Below are positions 35,475-45,714 of a DNA stretch of 64,000 nucleotides, piece after piece. Under the pieces are notes generated by a model. The model ran no database searches. It worked only from the letters and a program-made list of their open reading frames with translations, and was not told where the DNA came from. The stretch is from Streptomyces anulatus (GTDB taxonomy: Bacteria; Actinomycetota; Actinomycetes; Streptomycetales; Streptomycetaceae), in the NCBI RefSeq assembly GCF_000721175.1, contig NZ_JOEZ01000022.1:1-64000 (forward strand). Direction: 5' to 3'. Every line of letters starts with the position of its first letter. Positions within the stretch are counted from its first letter, which is position 1. The position numbers and the translations under genes are program-made.

Positions 35475-36437
35475 ATGGAGCTGGAGTTGCGCCATCTGCG
35501 AACGGTCCGTGCCATAGCCGACACGGGCAGCCTCACCAAGGCCGCCGCCACGCTGGGGCTTGCCCAGCCCGCTCTCAGCGCTCAGCTGCGGCGGATCGAG
35601 AAGGCCTTGGGCGGCACGCTCTTCGACCGCGACCACACCGGAGCGCGTGCCACCCCGCTCGGCGAGCTGGTGCTGGAGCGGGCCCGGGTGGTGCTGCCCG
35701 CGGTCAGTGAACTCCAGGCGGAGGCCGTGCGGTTCGCCAATGCCACGGGGTCGCTGGACCGGTTCCGGCTGGGCGGCACGCACGGTCCGCTGCTCGGCGG
35801 TCTGGTGGACCGGATGGCCGCCGCGCACCCGTCGGTGCCGGTGTCGACGTACACCTCGTGGTCGGTGTCCGAGATCGCCTCGCTGGTGATCGACGGACGG
35901 CTGGACTTCGCGCTGATCGGTACGTGCGGCGAGAGCCCGCCGCCGCTGGCGGACCGGCTGGTCTGGGAGGTCGTCGGGGTGGACCCGGTCTTCGTGATGC
36001 TGCCGGAGGGCCACGCCCTGGCCGGCGAAGCGGAACTGGACCTGGCCGCGCTCGCGGACGAGTGCTGGGCGGACGTGCCGGGTGACGGCTGCTTCGCCGA
36101 CTGCTTCACCGCGGCCTGCGCACGGTCGGGCTTCGCCCCGGTGTCGGTGTACGAGACGGACACCTCATCCGTCGTCCATCTGGTGCAGGTGGGGCGGGCG
36201 ATAGGCCTGTGCCGGGCGACGTTCCCGCCGACGCCCGGCGTGGTGACCAGGCCGCTGGCCGGCGCGCCGCTCAGCTGGCGTCATCTGGTGGGCTGGCACC
36301 CGCACTCCCCCGCCGCGGACGCCGCGGCGGGGACGGTGGCCGGGGCGACCCGCGCGGCGTACGCGGAAGCGGTCTCGCGCAGCCCGGGCTACGCGCGGTG
36401 GCTCGGCGCGCACCCGAGGTTCGGCACGGTGTCCTGA
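35475..36437 (+). CDS. LysR family transcriptional regulator
   Basis: 320 aa. N-terminal helix-turn-helix: L-E-L-R-H-L-R-T-V-R-A-I-A-D-T-G-S-L-T-K-A-A-A-T-L-G-L-A-Q-P-A-L-S-A-Q-L-R-R-I-E, then a PBP2 effector domain with F-A-L-I-G-T-C-G-E and V-F-V-M-L-P-E-G-H-A-L. Standard length. It ends 5 nt before the convergent pterin dehydratase gene. No divergent partner gene is evident upstream, where the NmrA-like gene is co-directional, so its target is not apparent. Confidence 0.92.
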   Translation: MELELRHLRTVRAIADTGSLTKAAATLGLAQPALSAQLRRIEKALGGTLFDRDHTGARATPLGELVLERARVVLPAVSELQAEAVRFANATGSLDRFRLGGTHGPLLGGLVDRMAAAHPSVPVSTYTSWSVSEIASLVIDGRLDFALIGTCGESPPPLADRLVWEVVGVDPVFVMLPEGHALAGEAELDLAALADECWADVPGDGCFADCFTAACARSGFAPVSVYETDTSSVVHLVQVGRAIGLCRATFPPTPGVVTRPLAGAPLSWRHLVGWHPHSPAADAAAGTVAGATRAAYAEAVSRSPGYARWLGAHPRFGTVS

Positions 36438-36442
36438 GCGGA

Positions 36443-36748
36443 CTACGCGGCTCCGTGGGCCGGGGCGGCGGCCGTCACCCGGGCGGCGAGCGCGAGGTCC
36501 TTCTCGGTGACCGCGCCTCCCGCGTCGTGCGTGTGGACGGAGAGGGACACCGTGTCGTACCCGAGCGTCAGGTCGGAGTGGTGGTTCAGCTCGTCCTGGA
36601 TCCGCGCGATGTGGACCGTCAGCGCGGCGGCGGCGAAGTGGGAGGGGAGGCGGAAGGTCCGGGTGATCCGGTCCCCCTCCAGCGCCCAGCCGGGCAGGCT
36701 CTCCAGCCGGCGGTCGATCTCGGTCGGCGACAGCGGCTCAGCGCTCAT
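36443..36748 (-). CDS. 4a-Hydroxytetrahydrobiopterin dehydratase (PCD/DCoH)
   Basis: 101 aa, full family length. Motifs: L-P-G-W-A-L-E-G-D-R-I-T-R-T-F and the active-site H-I-A-R-I-Q-D-E-L-N-H-H-S-D-L-T-L-G-Y-D with its His cluster, then V-S-L-S-V-H-T-H-D-A-G-G-V-T-E-K-D. It dehydrates the 4a-carbinolamine formed by aromatic amino acid hydroxylases. Four 15-bp tandem repeats lie just before its start. Confidence 0.93.
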   Translation of the reverse strand: MSAEPLSPTEIDRRLESLPGWALEGDRITRTFRLPSHFAAAALTVHIARIQDELNHHSDLTLGYDTVSLSVHTHDAGGAVTEKDLALAARVTAAAPAHGAA

Positions 36749-36760
36749 GGAACGGCTCCC

Positions 36761-36820
36761 GTGGGTCTCGGTGGCGTGGGTCTCGGTGGCGTGGGTGCGC
36801 GTGGCGCACGTCTCGGTGGA
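36761..36820. repeat. Four 15-bp tandem repeats upstream of the pterin dehydratase gene
   Basis: GTGGGTCTCGGTGGC at 36761-36775 and 36776-36790, with degraded copies at 36791-36805 and 36806-36820. They lie 13 nt beyond the start codon, in its 5' leader. The next gene upstream, the XRE regulator, is divergent, so the array sits in a shared promoter region. Confidence 0.7.
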
Positions 36821-36886
36821 TCGGCGCGTGCGTCACCGGTACGGGCCGGGGCGGCCCCGGCCCGCCGGTGACGTTACGGTCTTGGC

Positions 36887-37795
36887 ATGACGACTGTCCT
36901 GCCCGACACGGGAGTAGGGCCACTGCTGCGCGACTGGCGGGAGCAGCGGCGTATCAGCCAGCTGGAACTGGCCCTGCGCGCGGACTCCTCCGCCCGCCAC
37001 ATCTCGTTCATCGAGACGGGCCGCTCCCGGCCCAGCGAGGACATGGTCCTGCGGCTGGCCGAGCAGCTGGACGTCCCGGTCCGGGAGCGCAACGCGCTGC
37101 TCGTGGTCGCGGGTTACGCGCCCCGCTACGCGCAGACGCCCCTCGACGACCCTGCGATGGCCTCCCTGCGCGAGGGTCTCGACCGGCTGCTCACGGCGTA
37201 CGAACCGTATCCGGCGCTCGTGGTGGACGGCACCTACGGGGTGGTGGCCGCCAACCGGGGCATCGCGCTGCTGCTGGAAGGGGTGCCGGAGAAGCTGCTG
37301 ACCCCGCCGGTGAACGCCATGCGGCTCACCCTCCACCCGGAGGGGCTCGCCCCGCGGATCGTGAACCTCCCGGAGTGGCGGGCGGACCTGCTGGCGCAGA
37401 TGGACCGTCAGATCGCCCTCGTACGCTCGCCCGAGCTGCGTGAGCTGTACGACGAGGTGGCCGCCTATCCGGTCCCCGCGCGGGCGGACGGCACGGATCG
37501 CACCGACCCGGAGGGCGGCGTGGGCCGCTCCCACCGGACGGGCGGCATGGACCACGCCCACCGGACGGGCGGCATGGACCACGCCCACCGGACGGGCGGT
37601 ACGGAGCGGGAGCGGCCCTCCGCGTTCGCGCTGCCGATGCTGCTCGAACACGGGGGCCGGATCCTGTCGTTCGTGTCGTCGATCGCGACGTTCAACACGC
37701 CGATGGACGTGACGGTGGCCGAGCTGGCCATCGAGACGTTCCTCCCCGCCGACCGGGAGACGGCCGCCTATCTGCACGCCCACGTCCCGTCCTGA
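36887..37795 (+). CDS. XRE family regulator with MmyB-like ligand-binding domain
   Basis: 302 aa. N-terminal helix-turn-helix: L-R-D-W-R-E-Q-R-R-I-S-Q-L-E-L-A-L-R-A and S-A-R-H-I-S-F-I-E-T-G-R-S-R-P-S. This is followed by a PAS-like MmyB domain (P-A-L-V-V-D-G-T-Y-G-V-V-A-A-N-R-G-I-A-L-L). Between the domain halves, residues 216-238 contain a 9-residue repeat H-R-T-G-G-M-D-H-A, 2.6 copies, encoded by 27-bp units. Family members usually have a short linker there. It is divergent from the pterin dehydratase and convergent with secDF. Confidence 0.9.
   Translation: MTTVLPDTGVGPLLRDWREQRRISQLELALRADSSARHISFIETGRSRPSEDMVLRLAEQLDVPVRERNALLVVAGYAPRYAQTPLDDPAMASLREGLDRLLTAYEPYPALVVDGTYGVVAANRGIALLLEGVPEKLLTPPVNAMRLTLHPEGLAPRIVNLPEWRADLLAQMDRQIALVRSPELRELYDEVAAYPVPARADGTDRTDPEGGVGRSHRTGGMDHAHRTGGMDHAHRTGGTERERPSAFALPMLLEHGGRILSFVSSIATFNTPMDVTVAELAIETFLPADRETAAYLHAHVPS
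37532..37600 (+). repeat. 27-bp tandem repeats inside the XRE regulator gene
   Basis: Two full units (37532-37558, 37559-37585) and 15 nt of a third, nearly identical and in frame. Recent duplication is likely; copy number could vary between strains. Confidence 0.85.
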
Positions 37796-37811
37796 TCACC
37801 TCGGAACCACC

Positions 37812-40136
<2,325 letters not shown>

Positions 40137-40171
40137 GGAAATCCTCCGGTGGGGCGTCGAGCGCCCTCACC

Positions 40172-40819
40172 TCAGTGAGGACGCGACGCCGGGTCGGCAG
40201 AACAGGACGGATGACCGGTCGTGGGACCGGTGGTCGTCCTGCCCGGAGGCCCCCGGACTCCGGGAAGCGCGCCCCGGCGGCTGCCGGGTGCGTCGAAGGA
40301 TTCCGCGGCGATCCGCCGTACGCCGGCGAGCGGTCCGGCCGGCCCCGGCGGGGAGGGCGCCAGAGCGTCGTGCGGTGGCGGCGGTGCGTGGAGGAGCAGG
40401 TACGGCCGGCCGGTGCCCGCCCGGGGAGCCTGCGCCGGATCGGCCGCCGCCCTGGAGTGCTCGTGCCCGGCCTGCGCCACCGCGCCCGTGCCCGCCTCGG
40501 CCAGGACCCCGCTCGCGTGGTCCGGCCCCCGCCGGTCGTACGCGGTGGCGTGCCCGGTGCGATGCCGGATATCAGGCCTGGTGACGTGCCCGGTGTGGGC
40601 AGCCCTCGGGTGGGCGGTCCCTGTGTGGTGGGGCTGCGGTGCGGCGGGCGCCGACGCGGCGGTGACGGCCGGCGGGAGGCTTCGGAAAGCCAGGGCCGGA
40701 GCAGCGCCGCTCGCCGTGGCCGCGCCGCCGGCCAGGGTGAGGACGGTGAGAAGCAGCGTGGTCAGCACAGACCGCACCCGGGAGGCGTTCGCCCCGGACG
40801 GTCCCGGGTACGGCGTCAC
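40172..40819 (-). CDS. Hypothetical exported or single-pass membrane protein between actin-like gene and secDF
   Basis: 215 aa from GTG 40819, which overlaps the stop of the actin-like gene (GTGA). A Sec-type signal or anchor lies near residues 14-40 (V-R-S-V-L-T-T-L-L-L-T-V-L-T-L-A-G-G). The rest is low complexity, rich in Ala, Pro, His and Gly. No domain is recognised. Coupling to the upstream gene and closeness to secDF (35 nt) support it as a real gene, but composition alone would not. Confidence 0.55.
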   Translation of the reverse strand: MTPYPGPSGANASRVRSVLTTLLLTVLTLAGGAATASGAAPALAFRSLPPAVTAASAPAAPQPHHTGTAHPRAAHTGHVTRPDIRHRTGHATAYDRRGPDHASGVLAEAGTGAVAQAGHEHSRAAADPAQAPRAGTGRPYLLLHAPPPPHDALAPSPPGPAGPLAGVRRIAAESFDAPGSRRGALPGVRGPPGRTTTGPTTGHPSCSADPASRPH

Positions 40820-41862
40820 CTCGGTCGGCCGGAACGCTCGGGCTGCGCCGTCCGGTGGCGGAGCACGGAGCTGAGAAACTGTCCGGCGCCCCGGACGACC
40901 GTGGTCGACGGGTCGTCGGCCAGGCGCACCCGGGTGCCGAGGCAGCGGGCGAGGCGATCGGTGACGTCGGCCCGCAGCGCGCCGCCGCCCGCGAGGACGG
41001 GGCCCTTGCGCAGGGCTCCGCGGATCGCGCCGTGCCGGTCGTGCCGCCACATGGACGTGATCATGTCGAGCACCGTGCGGACGAGGACGGCGGGCAGCGC
41101 AGCGGGATCGAGGCCGTCGAGGTCGTCGAGTCCGCTCTCGGCCTGCCGGGCGTCGGCGACCAGGCCGCCCACGAGGAGCGTGACCTCGGTCAGCCCGGCT
41201 CCCATGTCGACGACCAGCAAAGGGCCCGTCTCCCTCGGTCCCGCGTACACGGCGGCGGCCCGGGCGCTGCTGAGGACCAGGACGCGCGTCGCCCCGAGAC
41301 CGGCGAGCAGGGCCCGCGCGGCGGTGCGGTGCTCGGCGCCGGCGAGCACGGGGTGGCTGAGGACGATCACGCTGTCGCCGCGGTCAGGGCCCAGGGTCGC
41401 GTCGGCGATCCGGCCGAGGAGCCGGCCGCAGGACTCGGGGTCGACGATGCGCCCGCGCCGCACCGGCCGCTCGGCTCCCCCGTGGGGGCCGGAGCCGGGG
41501 AACGGGTCGAGCACCAGCCCCCGGCCGGGCACCCAGGCCCGGGTGCGGGAGCTGCCGAGGTCCAGGGCCAGTCCCCGAGCGGCCGGGGCGCCCGGTTCAC
41601 CCATGCGCCGGTGCGTCCGGAGACCGCCGTTGGAAGGGCCCGCCCCGAACGCCCCGACACCGCTCCCGTCACGAAGCGGTCCGGGGCCCTTCCCCCATGG
41701 GCCCACCCCCGGGCGAAGCGGCCCTCGCCACTCGCCGGGCGCGGAAGCGATCGGGACGCGTGCGGCCGGTACCGAAGTGGTCGGGGAAGCAGAGGCCGGG
41801 GCGGGTCCGGACGACGGGAGGACGGCGCGACCCGGTCGCTGTCCGTCGTGCACAGAACGCAT
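40816..41862 (-). CDS. Divergent MreB/Mbl-type actin-like protein
   Basis: 348 aa from ATG 41862 (GAGGG 3 nt upstream). The actin-like part begins near residue 92, and ATG 41604 would give 262 aa but lacks an RBS. Motifs: phosphate 1 A-L-D-L-G-S-S-R-T-R-A-W, connect region R-R-G-R-I-V-D, I-V-L-S-H-P-V-L and phosphate 2 L-L-V-V-D-M-G-A-G-L-T-E-V-T-L-L, then V-L-A-G-G-G-A-L near the end. It resembles shortened MreB paralogues of Streptomyces. The first 90 residues are Pro/Gly/Ala-rich and may be disordered or not translated. MreB-type proteins guide wall synthesis and spore formation in this genus; the role of this one is unknown. Confidence 0.75.
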   Translation of the reverse strand: MRSVHDGQRPGRAVLPSSGPAPASASPTTSVPAARVPIASAPGEWRGPLRPGVGPWGKGPGPLRDGSGVGAFGAGPSNGGLRTHRRMGEPGAPAARGLALDLGSSRTRAWVPGRGLVLDPFPGSGPHGGAERPVRRGRIVDPESCGRLLGRIADATLGPDRGDSVIVLSHPVLAGAEHRTAARALLAGLGATRVLVLSSARAAAVYAGPRETGPLLVVDMGAGLTEVTLLVGGLVADARQAESGLDDLDGLDPAALPAVLVRTVLDMITSMWRHDRHGAIRGALRKGPVLAGGGALRADVTDRLARCLGTRVRLADDPSTTVVRGAGQFLSSVLRHRTAQPERSGRPR

Positions 41863-42103
41863 CGTCCCTCACCCCCGGCCGCCCGTCGCAGCCGTCCACG
41901 CACCCCGTCGGCCCGCTGATAGCGAGGCACGACCGATCCCTCACTATGCAATACGGGGTGGTGGAACGCCACTTCCCCGCAGATTCGCAGGCACGGCCTC
42001 GTCCCGCGACCCCGAGCGCCAGCCCGACCGCTCCCGCTCCCGCTTCCGACGAGCCCACTGGCCGCTCTCGCTCACTCGCCGACCTCGCGCCATGGCCTGC
42101 CGG

Positions 42104-42265
42104 TCATGGGAGGAGAGATCCCGAGCGCATCCGGTGGTTGTCCTCCGCTGTTGAGACAACGTCGTCCAAGCGCCTCACGCTCTCCGGCGTCTCCGGAATC
42201 CCCAGACTTGCTGCGCGGCTCCGGAACAGCCGCTCAAGCCGGGGCACCCCATAGGCCTGGTAGTC
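42104..42265 (-). pseudogene. C-terminal fragment of a third WXG-cluster paralogue, split by a 3.2 kb insertion
   Basis: The minus strand encodes D-Y-Q-A-Y-G-V-P-R-L-E-R-L-F-R-S-R-A-A-S-L-G-I-P-E-T-P-E-S and ends at TGA 42104-42106. It is clearly homologous to the tail of the membrane-anchored protein at 45.7 kb (S-A-Y-G-F-S-W-L-E-Q-L-I-R-N-H-A-S-S-L-A-V-P-E-T-V-E-S). It joins in frame with the fragment at 45488-45712 if the DNA between is removed. Confidence 0.75.
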
Positions 42266-42425
42266 CTAGAACTCCAGTGTGGTTTCGTGATCACGTGCGG
42301 GTCGACTGCGCCCGGACCTGCCCGAAGGTCGTTGAGTCGAGCCGCAGTTGCAGGCGGGCTCTGTGGGCAGACATATTGATGGTCGGGGCAGGAACCGAAC
42401 TGCTGCAGCACACGTCTCCCGCACC

Positions 42426-43214
42426 ATGATCTCAAGCGAGCACCAAGAGCACGCGATTTCCACCAGGCTGGTCTCGCCGTCCTCGGTGAGTGTGGATCCG
42501 TCGAAGGTCAACGACTACAGCAGCTTCGCCGAAGCGTACACGGCCGCGAATGAAACCAACCTGGTCAATGCCTACTACGAGCGGCCCGCGATGCTGGCCC
42601 TCGCTGGAGACGTGGCCGGCCGGCGGACCCTCGACGCCGGCTGTGGCTCGGGGCTCCTGTTTGCCGCGCTGCGCGACCGTGGCGCCATTGTGAGTGGCTT
42701 CGACTCGAGTGCCGGGATGCTGGGGCTGGCCCGGCAGCGGCTCGGCGACAATGCGGATCTGCAGGTGGCGGACCTGGGCAGCCCGCTTCCCTACCCTGAT
42801 GACACGTTCGACGATGTAGTGGCGTCCCTGGTGCTGCACTACCTGGAGGACTGGGAGCTGGCGCTGGCCGAGCTGCGACGCGTACTCAAGCCCGGCGGTC
42901 GGCTGATCGCGTCCGTCGACCATCCCTTTGCCGTCAACCTCATCCACCGCGAGGCCGGTCGCGAGGCCGAGTGCAACTATTTCGACACCACCAAGTGGAC
43001 CGTAGAGTGGAGCATGGGCGGCCAGACCACCCTGGTGAGTCGCTGGAACAGGCCGCTGCACGCGATGATCGAGGCTTTCACCAGGGCCGGTTTCCGGATT
43101 ACGGTCATCAGCGAGCCGGAGCCTGATCCCGCCGCCCGCGAGCTGTTCCCCGAGGCCATCGCGGCCGAGCCGCGCTTCCTGTGCTTCCTGTTCTTCGTAC
43201 TGCAAGCGGATTAG
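42426..43214 (+). CDS. Class I SAM-dependent methyltransferase inside the composite insertion
   Basis: 262 aa from ATG 42426; the start is uncertain, and an RBS is weak. Motif I T-L-D-A-G-C-G-S-G-L-L-F-A-A-L, then V-S-G-F-D-S-S-A-G-M-L, D-D-V-V-A-S-L-V-L-H-Y-L-E-D-W and R-V-L-K-P-G-G-R-L-I-A-S-V-D-H-P-F place it with UbiE/Coq5-like small-molecule methyltransferases. The stop TAG is formed by the TA target site and the first G of the adjoining IS5-type element, so the natural C-terminus may have been shortened slightly. It may be cargo or a remnant of an earlier insertion. Confidence 0.85.
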   Translation: MISSEHQEHAISTRLVSPSSVSVDPSKVNDYSSFAEAYTAANETNLVNAYYERPAMLALAGDVAGRRTLDAGCGSGLLFAALRDRGAIVSGFDSSAGMLGLARQRLGDNADLQVADLGSPLPYPDDTFDDVVASLVLHYLEDWELALAELRRVLKPGGRLIASVDHPFAVNLIHREAGREAECNYFDTTKWTVEWSMGGQTTLVSRWNRPLHAMIEAFTRAGFRITVISEPEPDPAARELFPEAIAAEPRFLCFLFFVLQAD

Positions 43215-44314
43215 GGCGTGTATTGGGTCATGATCATCGATTGGTCCGGGTGAGGTCTTTGACCCAGATCATCGAGGCACGTAGGTGGAGGCCGGCGAGG
43301 TAGCTGTCGGGGGTCTTGTCGTAACGAGTGGCGATGCCTCGCCAGGCTTTCAGCTTGTTGATCAGGCGCTCGACGGTGTTCCTCTCCTTGTAGAGCTCGA
43401 CGTCGTGGCTGACGGGCCGGCCGCCCGTGGAGCCTCTCTTCTTCCGGTTGGCGACCTGGTCCTTCTTCTCCGGGATGACTGCCTTGATGCTGCGTTTGCG
43501 CAGGTGAGCGCGGTTGCCGCAGGACGAGTAAGCCTTGTCCCCGGCGACCGCGTCGGGGCGAGTACGGGGACGGCCGACCGGCCCACGGACCCGCACCTTC
43601 TTCAGGACGGGGACGAACTGAGGGCTGTCAGCGGCCTGCCCCTCGGTCAGCACGAGCGCCAACGGGCGGCACCTGCGCTCGCCGGCGACGTGGACCTTGC
43701 TGGTCTGACCGCCTCTGGAACGACCAAGCAGGGCGGCTTTCAGGCGGAGCTTGTGCCTGCGTCGGACACGTCGCCGCTCGTCCCGTTCCGGGTCGTCAGC
43801 GGTGTCCTGCCCGTCTTGTCCCTCCGGGCCGCCCCCTTTTGCCGGGCCTTCTCCGCCTCCTCGGCGGCCTTCTCCAGGTCGGCAAGCGTGTCGGAGTCGA
43901 GGTGCACTCCAGCGGCGTCGTGGTGAGCTCGGACGGTGGTGGAGTCCACGCTGACCAGCGACAAGTCCACCTCACCCCGCTTCACGGCTTCCGTGATCAC
44001 GCCCTCCAGCAGAGCCTCGAACACCCTGGCATCCTTCCACTGCCGGAAGCGGTTGTGGACAGTCGACCAGGCGCCGAACTCCTGCGGCATCTCCCGCCAC
44101 TGGCCGCCTGTCCGAAACCGCCAGATCACACCCTCGAACTGTCGGCGCAGCCGCTCGGGGTGCGGGCCGTACTCACCGATCGGCAAGTACGGCTCAATGA
44201 ACTCCCACTCAGCGTCCGTTAGTAGTTGTACTCGCGTCATACAACAAGTTCTGCCGGATCCGGCTCGACGGCGGGGGTGAAACCCGCAAACTGATCACGA
44301 CCCATTACACGCCC
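43214..44314. mobile_element. IS5-type insertion sequence (IS427-like), 1101 bp
   Basis: Ends GGGCGTGTATTGGGTCATGATC and, inverted, GGGCGTGTAATGGGTCGTGATC match at 20 of 22 positions. Flanked on both sides by TA, consistent with the TA or TNA duplication of this group. It contains one transposase gene in two frames on the minus strand. Confidence 0.85.
43234..44240 (-). CDS. IS5-type transposase, probably made by a -1 frameshift
   Basis: The first frame (44240 to about 43836) encodes the N-terminal part with W-E-F-I-E-P-Y-L-P, the DUF4096-like domain Q-W-R-E-M-P-Q-E-F-G and the first catalytic Asp in V-S-V-D-S-T-T-V-R-A-H. The second frame continues to TGA 43234 with R-G-G-Q-T-S-K-V-H, the second Asp in A-G-D-K-A-Y-S-S and Glu in K-E-R-N-T-V-E-R-L-I-N-K-L-K. 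A slippery AAAAGGGGG (minus strand, 43840-43832) lies where the frames meet. A -1 shift there gives a continuous protein of roughly 335 aa. This fits the programmed frameshift known in this IS group, though a disabling mutation cannot be excluded. Confidence 0.82.
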
Positions 44315-44316
44315 TA

Positions 44317-45487
44317 GTGTCTCGTGATTCCGTCAGCGTTACTTGATCTTGTGTGGCAGGGTCTCTTGGTATGGAGCTGTCCGTGGAACAGGCCGCCGAG
44401 TTGCGGGAGTTGGTGAACAGCAGGGACGTGCCCGCCGACATAGCGACGCGGGGCCGGATCGTGCTGTGGTCGGGCGAGGGGCGCCGTCGCAAGGACATTG
44501 CCGAGCTGCTCGGGGTGTCGCTGCCGACCGTGGACCGCTGGAAGACCCGCTATGCCGAGCAGGGCCTGGCCGGACTGGAAGGTGAGCGTCCTGGTGGTGC
44601 GCGGGAACAGGTGCCGGCGCGGGTGCGGGCCCGGGTGATCGCGCTGACGCGTATGACGCCGCCGGACGGCACGGGGCTTTCGCACTGGTCCACCCGGGAG
44701 TTGGCGAAGTACCTGGAGCGGGCCGAGGACATCACCGTGTCCTGGCACTACATCGCGCGCGTCTGGCGGGAGGAGAGCCTGAAGCCGCACCGGTCCGGCA
44801 CTTTCAAGATTTCCAAGGACCCCGCGTTCGCGGAGAAGGTGGCCGATGTGATCGGCCTGTATCTGGCCCCGCCGGGCGGTGCGGTGGTCCTCTCGATCGA
44901 CGAGAAGACGCAGATCCAGGCGCTGGACCGGACCCAGCCCGTGCTGCCGGTCGCGTTCGCGGCGAGCGAGAAGCGCACCGCCGACTACGTCCGGCACGGC
45001 ACCACGAACCTGTTCGCCGCCCTGAACGTGAGCACCGGCGAGGTACTCGGCGAGTGCAGGCCGACCCGGAACGGCAAGGACTTCCTGGCCTTCCTGAAGA
45101 AGGCGGTGAAACCGCACGCCGGGAAGGACATCCATGTCGTCCTGGACAACCTCTCGACGCACACCACGCCGGAGGTCAAGGAGTGGCTGGTGAAGAACCC
45201 ACGCGTCCACTTCCATTTCACTCCCGTCGGTTCCTCGTGGCTGAACCAGATCGAGATCTGGTTCGGAATCCTGACCCGGCAGTCCATCCGCCGCGGCACC
45301 TTCTCCAGCGTCCACGTCCTGGTCAAACAGATCCGCGACTACATCAGCTCCTGGAACACGACGGCGAAGCCGTCCACCTGGACCGCGACCGCCGGCGAGG
45401 TCCTCGCGAAGGTCCGACTCGTCGCGGCCAACGTGAAGAAACTCGTCAATAACAACTCGAACTGATATGAACAGGATCACGAGACAC
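44317..45487. mobile_element. IS630-type insertion sequence, 1171 bp
   Basis: Terminal repeats GTGTCTCGTGATTCC and, inverted, GTGTCTCGTGATCC are nearly identical. TA lies directly outside both ends (44315-44316, 45488-45489), the target duplication of IS630/Tc1-type elements. The left TA is shared with the IS5-type element, so the two elements abut. Confidence 0.87.
44371..45465 (+). CDS. IS630 family transposase
   Basis: 364 aa from ATG 44371. N-terminal helix-turn-helix (R-R-R-K-D-I-A-E-L-L-G-V-S-L-P-T-V-D-R-W) and DDE core: D in V-V-L-S-I-D-E-K-T-Q-I-Q-A, D in I-H-V-V-L-D-N-L-S-T-H, E in S-S-W-L-N-Q-I-E-I-W-F-G-I-L. All three acids are present and the frame is intact, so it may be active. 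Confidence 0.95.
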   Translation: MELSVEQAAELRELVNSRDVPADIATRGRIVLWSGEGRRRKDIAELLGVSLPTVDRWKTRYAEQGLAGLEGERPGGAREQVPARVRARVIALTRMTPPDGTGLSHWSTRELAKYLERAEDITVSWHYIARVWREESLKPHRSGTFKISKDPAFAEKVADVIGLYLAPPGGAVVLSIDEKTQIQALDRTQPVLPVAFAASEKRTADYVRHGTTNLFAALNVSTGEVLGECRPTRNGKDFLAFLKKAVKPHAGKDIHVVLDNLSTHTTPEVKEWLVKNPRVHFHFTPVGSSWLNQIEIWFGILTRQSIRRGTFSSVHVLVKQIRDYISSWNTTAKPSTWTATAGEVLAKVRLVAANVKKLVNNNSN

Positions 45488-45712
45488 TAGTCGGCCAGCG
45501 CTTCTTCAAGCTTGGCGCCGGACCCGCCGAACTGGCCTTGGAGGCCATCGACCGGGACGAACGCAGAACGCCAGCCGTTCGCCCTGACTGACGGGCGACT
45601 CCGATGGCGTGATCACTGTCCCCCTGTGGCTCTCTGGCAAAATCTTCCCGCTGGAGCTCGTTCACCTGCTGCTCGATGAGATCGAACATGGACTCACGGA
45701 CCAGACCGCAGG
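45488..45712 (-). pseudogene. Third WXG-cluster paralogue, middle fragment with frameshift
   Basis: Begins directly after the stop of the membrane-anchored paralogue with V-R-E-S-M-F-D-L-I-E-Q-Q-V-N-E-L and D-H-A-I-G-V-A-R-Q-S-G. It then shifts frame near 45560 to D-G-L-Q-G-Q-F-G-G-S-G-A-K-L-E-E-A-L-A-D, which runs into the insertion. It matches residues about 178-255 of the paralogue at 45715-46644. It lacks the N-terminal half, so it is a truncated tandem duplicate. Confidence 0.75.
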
Positions 45713-45714
45713 GA

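Larger units (their letters stand above)
42266..45487. mobile_element. 3222-bp composite insertion bounded by TAGTC direct repeats
   Basis: Removing 42266-45487 and one copy of TAGTC (42261-42265 / 45488-45492) restores an open reading frame A-L-A-D-Y-Q-A-Y-G across the split paralogue. The insert contains a methyltransferase gene, an IS5-type element and an IS630-type element. The right end coincides with the IS630 inverted repeat; the left end (CTAGAACTCCAGTGTGG) has no recognised IS terminus. Confidence 0.6.

Noticed and set aside
42266..42300. Left end of the composite insertion as another IS630 terminus
   Set aside because: CCAGTGTGGTTTCGTGATCAC slightly resembles the GTGTCTCGTGAT repeat but needs gaps and is not next to TA in the right way.
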